Made by a program: the position numbers and the translations under genes
The notes under the pieces: generated by a model
What the model saw: the letters and a program-made list of their open reading frames with translations, nothing else
The model's database searches: none
What the model was told of the DNA's origin: nothing
From: Micromonospora rifamycinica
Lineage (GTDB): Bacteria > Actinomycetota > Actinomycetes > Mycobacteriales > Micromonosporaceae
Length of the DNA stretch: 64,000 nucleotides
NCBI RefSeq assembly: GCF_900090265.1
Contig: NZ_LT607752.1
Location: 6,702,001-6,766,000, forward strand
Direction: 5' to 3'
In this document: piece by piece, positions 59,610 to 64,000 of the stretch
Layout of the letters: every line of letters starts with the position of its first letter
How positions within the stretch are numbered: the stretch's first letter is position 1

Positions 59610-62600
59610 CATCGCGAGGTGGGGAGCAACCGCAGGACGGTCCCGACGAGCGGCGTGAACCTCGCGCCAGGGGACGTCGGTGGGGTCGGGGGCGGGGCAG
59701 CGACGAGGCCCCGCCGGAGCCGGCCGGCGAGGAGTTCGGCTGGATCGACGACCTGCGTACGGCGAAGCAGCAACGTACCGAGCTGGGGCCGGACAACGGA
59801 CCGGTGCCGCCGGTCCGTGCGCCGGCCCCGCCGCCTGCGGGACAGGGTCCGGGCTCGCCCGGCCCGGGGGGGCCGGTCGCCCCGCGTGTCGGCCAGCCCG
59901 TCCTGCGTCCCGACGGGTCGACTCCGGGTGAGCCGCGTTCGCCGCAGTCGGGCGCCCGGCCGCAGCCGGTGCCCCCGGCCGTCCGCCCGGATTCCGCCCC
60001 CCCGGGTGCCCGCCAGCCGTCCGCGCCGCCCGGGGTCCGGCCGCCGTCCGCGCCGCCCGGGGTCCGCCCGGATTCCGCGCCGCCGGGTGCCCGGCCGCCG
60101 TTGGCGCAGCCCGGTGCCCGTCCGCAGTCCGCGTCGCCGGTGGGCCCGCCGGGTCCACGCCGGGAACCCTCGACGCCCCCCGGCGGCCAGGCCGTCACCC
60201 CACCGCCCGGGCCGGTGCACCCCGGCGGCCAGGCCGCCCCACCCCCGGGGTCGGCGCACCCCGGCGGCCAGGCCACCCCGCCGCTGCGGGGAGCGGGCCG
60301 GCCGGCCGCGCCCGAGCAACGCCCACGCCAGGGTGAGGGCGTCCGCCCGGGTACGGCGCCGGCCGGCCCTCCCGACGGGCAGCGACCCGGGGACGCGTCC
60401 CGTCCCCACCCCGTCGTCGGTGGCCCCGGTCCGGGCCGGGCCTCGGCCCCCGGTCGGGCGTCGGTCCCGGGGACCGGTCCCGCGCGACCCTCGGTCCCCG
60501 GTGCCGGTCGGGCGTCGGTCCCGGGCGTCGGTCCCGCGCGGCCTTCGGTCCCCGGTAACGGCCCTGGTCAGGCCCCGGCCCCCGGTCCCGGCCGGGCAGC
60601 GGTTCCCCCCGGCCAGGCCCCTCCCGTCGGGTGGGCCGGTCCCGGTGCCCCGCCGCCCGCCACCCGGGCCACCGGCGGGCCGTCGCACGGTGGTCCGGCC
60701 GGGCCGTCGGGCCCGGTCCGGGTGGTGCCCGGCGACCGTCCGGGCGGCGCGGTTCCCGACGGTCCCTCCCTGCGGAACCGTCGGACCGTGCCCGACGACC
60801 GGTCGGCCGGTCGCAGCACCGGGTCGGTCGCAGCACCGGGCCGCCCCGACCCCGGCGGCCCCCCGTCCGCTCCGACGCGTCCGACCGACGCGCTCCGCGG
60901 CGGGACGGGCAGCCCGGTCGGTCCCGGAGCGGCCCCGGTGCTGCCGGTGGGCGGGCTAGGCGCCGCCCCCGTCGGTGGCCCCCGTGCCGACGCGGCCGCC
61001 TCCGGTCCCCTGGTGCCGGGTGGTCGCCGCGCCGAGGCGCCTCCCGGCCGCGAACCCGGTGAACGGCCGGCAGGCGAGCGGCCCGGCCGCCGTCGCGCCG
61101 TCGAGCCGGAGCCGCCGGTGGTGCCGCTGACCGGCAACGCGCCGCCGCTGCCCGTTGCCCCGGCGACGGCCCCCGGTGGGCCGTCGGCCCCGTCCGCGCC
61201 CGAGGCCGGTCGGCCCGGTCAGGTCGACCGGGACGACAACGGGCGTCGGCACGCCGCTGCCGACGTCGTGCCACCTCCGGGCCGGCGGGCACGTCCCGAG
61301 GGAGCAGAACCGGCCGCCCACCGTCCGGCGTCGGACGGCGAGGCGGCGGTGGGCCGGCGCTCACGTCCGGACGGCGAGCAGCCGTCGGGAGGCTGGCGCA
61401 CCCTGGGCGGTGCGGGAGCGCCCGGTTCCCGGGTCCGCCCGGACGCCGACGAGTCGCGGGGCCGGCCGGGCCGTCCGGACACCGCCGGGCCGACCGGTCA
61501 GCCGGTACCCGCTGAGGGTGAGCGTGGCGACCGGCCGGACCGGCCGGCGGACTGGCTGCGTCAGGCCGGGCGCACCACCCATACCGATCCCGCGCTGCGG
61601 GTCCTCAACCGGTCGAACCCGCCGGGTGGGACGGCTCCGGCCGCTCCGACGCGGGGTGGTCCCGAGCGGACCGACGTCGAGGCCGGTCCGTCCCGGCCGG
61701 AGCAGTCCGGGCCGCTCTGGCCGGGTCAGTCCGGTCCGGCGCGCGGCGCGGCCCGGCCGACGCCGCCCGCCCGCACCCCCGGTCGGGTGACCGGCCCCGC
61801 TCCGGGGGCGGCGAACGACGAGCCGCGCCCGGTCCGGGGGCCGCACGCCGGTTCCGGCCCGGCACCGGATCCGACCCGGGGGCCGCGTGCCGGTGGCCCC
61901 GGGGCGGTGCCTGAAGGCCCTGTTCCTGGTGGTCCGGTGCGCGGCGGCCCGGTGCGCGGTGGCCCGGTTCCTGGTGGTCCGGCTTCCGGCGGCCCGGCTT
62001 CCGGTGGCCCCGCTACCCGTGGCCCCGCCAACGGTGGCCCGGCTACCGGTGGTTCGGCTCCGGTGCCCGGCGCTGGGTCCGGCACCGGGGGTCCGCAACC
62101 CGCAGGACCCGGGCCGGTGGCGGCCCGTCCGCCAGGTGTGCCGGGGCGGGACGCGGCGGTGGCGTCGCCCACGTCCGGCGCCCCCCGGGTCGGTGTCCCG
62201 GTCCCGAACGGCGCTGCCGGGCCACGCCCGGTGGGAACCGCAGGGGACACCGCCCCCCCTGACGCCGCCGCCCTGGCGGGTCCGCGGCTCGGCGTGCCCG
62301 ACCCGGGTGCCCCGCGCCCTCCCGCCCCGGCACGCGGCACGGCCCGGCCGGGGGACACGGCCACCGGTCCTGCCCGGCCGGACGGCCCCGCCACCGGTAC
62401 CGCCCGGCCGCCCGTACCCCCGGGGGAGGCACGTGGTGTCCCCGGGCCGGCGGCCGGCGGCCGGCGGTCCGGGCCGCATCCCGAGGCCGGTCCCCGGCCC
62501 GCCGATGCCGGTGGGGCCGTCGCCGGGCCGGCGGTGGCCCGCGCCACCGTGCCGGGCGTACGCCCGGATGCCGGGCCGGAGGAGACCACCGGGCGGGCGG

Positions 62601-63439
62601 CCCCGCCGGTGCGCCCACCCGACCGGGTGGAGTCGGCCGGCGTGGCGACCGTCCCGGCGGCCGGTCGGGCCGAGAGCCCGGGGGTGGCCCGGGTGACGCC
62701 ACCGGACGGCGTCCGGTCCGATCCGGACGGGTCTGCGGGCGGTGGGCCGTTGCGTCCGGCGACGCAGGACGATGCGGATGGTGCCGACCCCGACGGTGCC
62801 GGGTCGCGCCGCCGGACGGGACCACGGCGTCGCCTGCGGCTGGGGCTCCTGGTGCTGGTCAGCGTGGTGCTGCTCGGGGCGCTCCCGCTCTACTTCGGGA
62901 TGCGGACGCTGAGCCGGGATCCGGTCTTCGACACCCTCGACGAGTTGGGTGTGCCGGGCTGGGCGACGGCGCAGACGGTGGACAACGTCAGCGGTAGCCG
63001 CTGGTGCCTGCAGGACTGCCGGTTGCGGGAGCGCACCGTGGAGTCCGACCGCGCACCGGAGGAGACCTCCCGGGTCTACGAGCAGGCGCTACGGGCGGAG
63101 GGCTGGCGGCGGTGGGAGGTCACCCGGTGCCCGGAGCAGCCGGCCAAGGGCAGCTACACCTGCTGGCGGCGGGACGAGTTGACCCTCGACCTGTGGGTGC
63201 GGGAACCGACCTGCGCCCCACCGCCGGTGAGCGGGGAGCCGGCGGTGCCGCCGGTGACCCCGACCGCGCCCGCGGCGGGGGAGTGCGGCGGCTCGTTGGT
63301 GTCGGTGAAGGTCCGCAACGCGATCGACGACGAGCGGACCCGGCCACAGCCGAGCACCGACCCGTCACTGACCGGTGAGGACCCGTTCCCGACGATCACC
63401 GACGATCCGCTCGGTGGCCTGACACGCTCACCGTCCTGA
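59606..63439 (+). CDS. Very large Pro/Gly/Arg-rich membrane protein with Cys-rich outer domain
   Basis: Protein of 1277 residues that I do not recognise. Residues 1-70 are charged and contain an ordered-looking peptide, EEFGWIDDLRTAKQQRTELG. About 1000 residues of disordered Pro/Gly/Ala/Arg sequence follow, with short repeats such as PSVPGAGRASVPG and GGPASGGPATRG. One membrane helix (about 1073-1098, RLRLGLLVLVSVVLLGALPLYFG) leads to a compact outer domain of about 130 residues with six cysteines (WCLQDC, RCPE, TCWRR, TCAP, ECGG). The frame is open for 3.8 kb; other frames are open too because of GC content, so the ordered ends are the main evidence. Coupled to rarA by GTGA. Confidence 0.8.
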   Translation: MTSRGGEQPQDGPDERREPRARGRRWGRGRGSDEAPPEPAGEEFGWIDDLRTAKQQRTELGPDNGPVPPVRAPAPPPAGQGPGSPGPGGPVAPRVGQPVLRPDGSTPGEPRSPQSGARPQPVPPAVRPDSAPPGARQPSAPPGVRPPSAPPGVRPDSAPPGARPPLAQPGARPQSASPVGPPGPRREPSTPPGGQAVTPPPGPVHPGGQAAPPPGSAHPGGQATPPLRGAGRPAAPEQRPRQGEGVRPGTAPAGPPDGQRPGDASRPHPVVGGPGPGRASAPGRASVPGTGPARPSVPGAGRASVPGVGPARPSVPGNGPGQAPAPGPGRAAVPPGQAPPVGWAGPGAPPPATRATGGPSHGGPAGPSGPVRVVPGDRPGGAVPDGPSLRNRRTVPDDRSAGRSTGSVAAPGRPDPGGPPSAPTRPTDALRGGTGSPVGPGAAPVLPVGGLGAAPVGGPRADAAASGPLVPGGRRAEAPPGREPGERPAGERPGRRRAVEPEPPVVPLTGNAPPLPVAPATAPGGPSAPSAPEAGRPGQVDRDDNGRRHAAADVVPPPGRRARPEGAEPAAHRPASDGEAAVGRRSRPDGEQPSGGWRTLGGAGAPGSRVRPDADESRGRPGRPDTAGPTGQPVPAEGERGDRPDRPADWLRQAGRTTHTDPALRVLNRSNPPGGTAPAAPTRGGPERTDVEAGPSRPEQSGPLWPGQSGPARGAARPTPPARTPGRVTGPAPGAANDEPRPVRGPHAGSGPAPDPTRGPRAGGPGAVPEGPVPGGPVRGGPVRGGPVPGGPASGGPASGGPATRGPANGGPATGGSAPVPGAGSGTGGPQPAGPGPVAARPPGVPGRDAAVASPTSGAPRVGVPVPNGAAGPRPVGTAGDTAPPDAAALAGPRLGVPDPGAPRPPAPARGTARPGDTATGPARPDGPATGTARPPVPPGEARGVPGPAAGGRRSGPHPEAGPRPADAGGAVAGPAVARATVPGVRPDAGPEETTGRAAPPVRPPDRVESAGVATVPAAGRAESPGVARVTPPDGVRSDPDGSAGGGPLRPATQDDADGADPDGAGSRRRTGPRRRLRLGLLVLVSVVLLGALPLYFGMRTLSRDPVFDTLDELGVPGWATAQTVDNVSGSRWCLQDCRLRERTVESDRAPEETSRVYEQALRAEGWRRWEVTRCPEQPAKGSYTCWRRDELTLDLWVREPTCAPPPVSGEPAVPPVTPTAPAAGECGGSLVSVKVRNAIDDERTRPQPSTDPSLTGEDPFPTITDDPLGGLTRSPS
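61905..62060. repeat. GGPV/GGPA-coding repeats in the Pro-rich gene
   Basis: A run of 12-15-bp units of GGTGGCCCGGTT type encodes PVPGGPVRGGPVRGGPVPGG and related ASGGP/ATRGP tetrads. The DNA repeats are imperfect, pointing to an older expansion. Confidence 0.7.
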
Positions 63440-63540
63440 GCCGGCTTCCATCACGGACGGTAGGGTCTGGGGCTGGCAGGCACGCCTGCTCCCGATGACC
63501 CTGCGCGGGTCGTGCCGCGATGCGGGCACCCGGGTCGCGT

Positions 63541-63565
63541 GTTCCGGGGCGTTGTGCCCCGGAAC
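63541..63565 (+). terminator. Stem-loop between the Pro-rich gene and the DUF948 gene
   Basis: GTTCCGGGGC (63541-63550) and GCCCCGGAAC (63556-63565) are perfect 10-base arms over a GTTGT loop. It lies 102 bp after the stop and 8 bp before the GAGGAGG ribosome site of the next gene, so it could be a terminator or a leader hairpin. Confidence 0.5.
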
Positions 63566-63586
63566 CCCTGCTTGAGGAGGACATGC

Positions 63587-64000
63587 GTGGATGGTGGACA
63601 GATCGCTGCGCTGATCGCGGCCGGCGCGTTCCTGATGCTGGTGCTCGTGCTGGCGGTGCCGATCCTGCGGTTGCGGCACACGGTGGACGCGACGACCCGG
63701 ATGATCAACGACCTCAACGAGCAGACCGCCCCGCTGCTGGGGGACGTCAACACCACGGTGAAGAACGTGAACGTCGCCCTGGAGCAGGTGCAGACCTCCC
63801 TCGACGGGGTGAACCTGCAGCTCGCGAAGGTCGACACGATGACCAGCCACGCGCAGAACGTCACCGCGAACGTGGCGAACCTGGCCACCGTCGTCTCGGC
63901 CGCCGCGGCGAACCCGCTGGTGAAGGTGGCGGCCTTCGGGTACGGCGTGCGCCGGGCCGCCTCGGCGCGGCGGACCGCGGAGACCGAGCGTGAGGTGCGC
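63587..64000 (+). CDS. DUF948 family membrane protein (3' end outside window)
   Basis: The visible 138 residues start at GTG 63587 (VDGGQIAALIAAGAFLMLVLVLAVPILRL), 7 bases after GAGGAGG. One membrane helix (about 7-28) is followed by a long amphipathic coiled coil (VDATTRMINDLNEQTAPLLGDVNTTVKNVNVALEQVQTSLDGVNLQLAKVDTMTSHAQNV), the hallmark of DUF948 proteins. These are encoded just upstream of alaS in many actinomycetes and relate to general-stress-like proteins; their role is not established. The frame is open to the window edge. Confidence 0.88.
   Translation, partial: MDGGQIAALIAAGAFLMLVLVLAVPILRLRHTVDATTRMINDLNEQTAPLLGDVNTTVKNVNVALEQVQTSLDGVNLQLAKVDTMTSHAQNVTANVANLATVVSAAAANPLVKVAAFGYGVRRAASARRTAETEREVR

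Noticed and set aside
61361..62479. Minus-strand open frames within the Pro-rich gene
   Set aside because: They have no ribosome site, no known motif and no ordered segment; the plus frame carries a membrane helix and a Cys-rich domain at its end.

Overview
The window is chromosomal DNA of a high-GC actinomycete, most likely a Micromonosporaceae member (Micromonospora-like). Codon third positions are almost all G or C, GTG starts are common, and many genes overlap by four bases (ATGA or GTGA). The order thrS - HIT - pgsA - acyltransferase - pimA - pdxS - pdxT - yebC - ruvCAB - yajC/secD/secF - apt - rel is the ancestral actinobacterial block also known from Mycobacterium and Streptomyces. No rRNA, tRNA, CRISPR array, transposase or prophage gene was found.

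Layout. 1-4.7 kb: the end of an adenosine deaminase gene, a two-component system (kinase and OmpR-type regulator, minus strand), an ADP-ribosylglycohydrolase and a secreted YcnI-like protein. 4.9-7.5 kb: thrS and a HIT-family Ap4A-phosphorylase-like gene. 7.6-11.5 kb is an interruption of the conserved block: a stand-alone maltokinase-cap protein, an aldo/keto reductase, a C-rich repeat region and a truncated EF-G-like pseudogene. 11.8-17.8 kb: phosphatidylinositol phosphate and PIM synthesis (pgsA, acyltransferase, pimA, small membrane protein), PLP synthase (pdxS, pdxT) and a YebC regulator. 17.9-36.0 kb is a second, accessory-rich interruption: padR with its membrane partner, a secreted protein, a Ser/Thr kinase, a lipoprotein with an ECF sigma factor, tetR-DHA2 pump, M6 metalloprotease, dnaE1, an SPFH protein, a class V aminotransferase, a B12-domain protein and DHA2 pump-tetR. 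36.1-45.6 kb: ruvCAB, yajC-secD-secF, apt and rel. 45.7-50.9 kb: two membrane-anchored cyclophilins, an MBL-fold hydrolase, hisS and an acyl-ACP desaturase. 50.9-64 kb: a 788-bp non-coding stretch, a streptogrisin-type protease, aspS, an ArsR-like regulator with an MFS pump, a GNAT enzyme, a small membrane protein, rarA, a 1277-residue Pro/Gly-rich membrane protein and the start of a DUF948 gene.

The most informative non-coding signals are: (a) three long inverted repeats with related GATC-starting arms in intergenic DNA (9.8, 30.7 and 54.8 kb), one of them next to the point where the EF-G-like gene loses its C-terminus; (b) a perfect 42-bp palindrome after pdxT; (c) several clear dyad operators (padR, DHA2-tetR, desaturase) and a 13-bp iteron array in front of the ArsR gene; (d) a set of genes whose -10-like hexamer lies 6-7 bases before the start codon, suggesting leaderless mRNAs; and (e) a 20-bp stem spanning 128 bp inside the largest non-coding gap. 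All functions are inferred from sequence reading alone; no database search was run.
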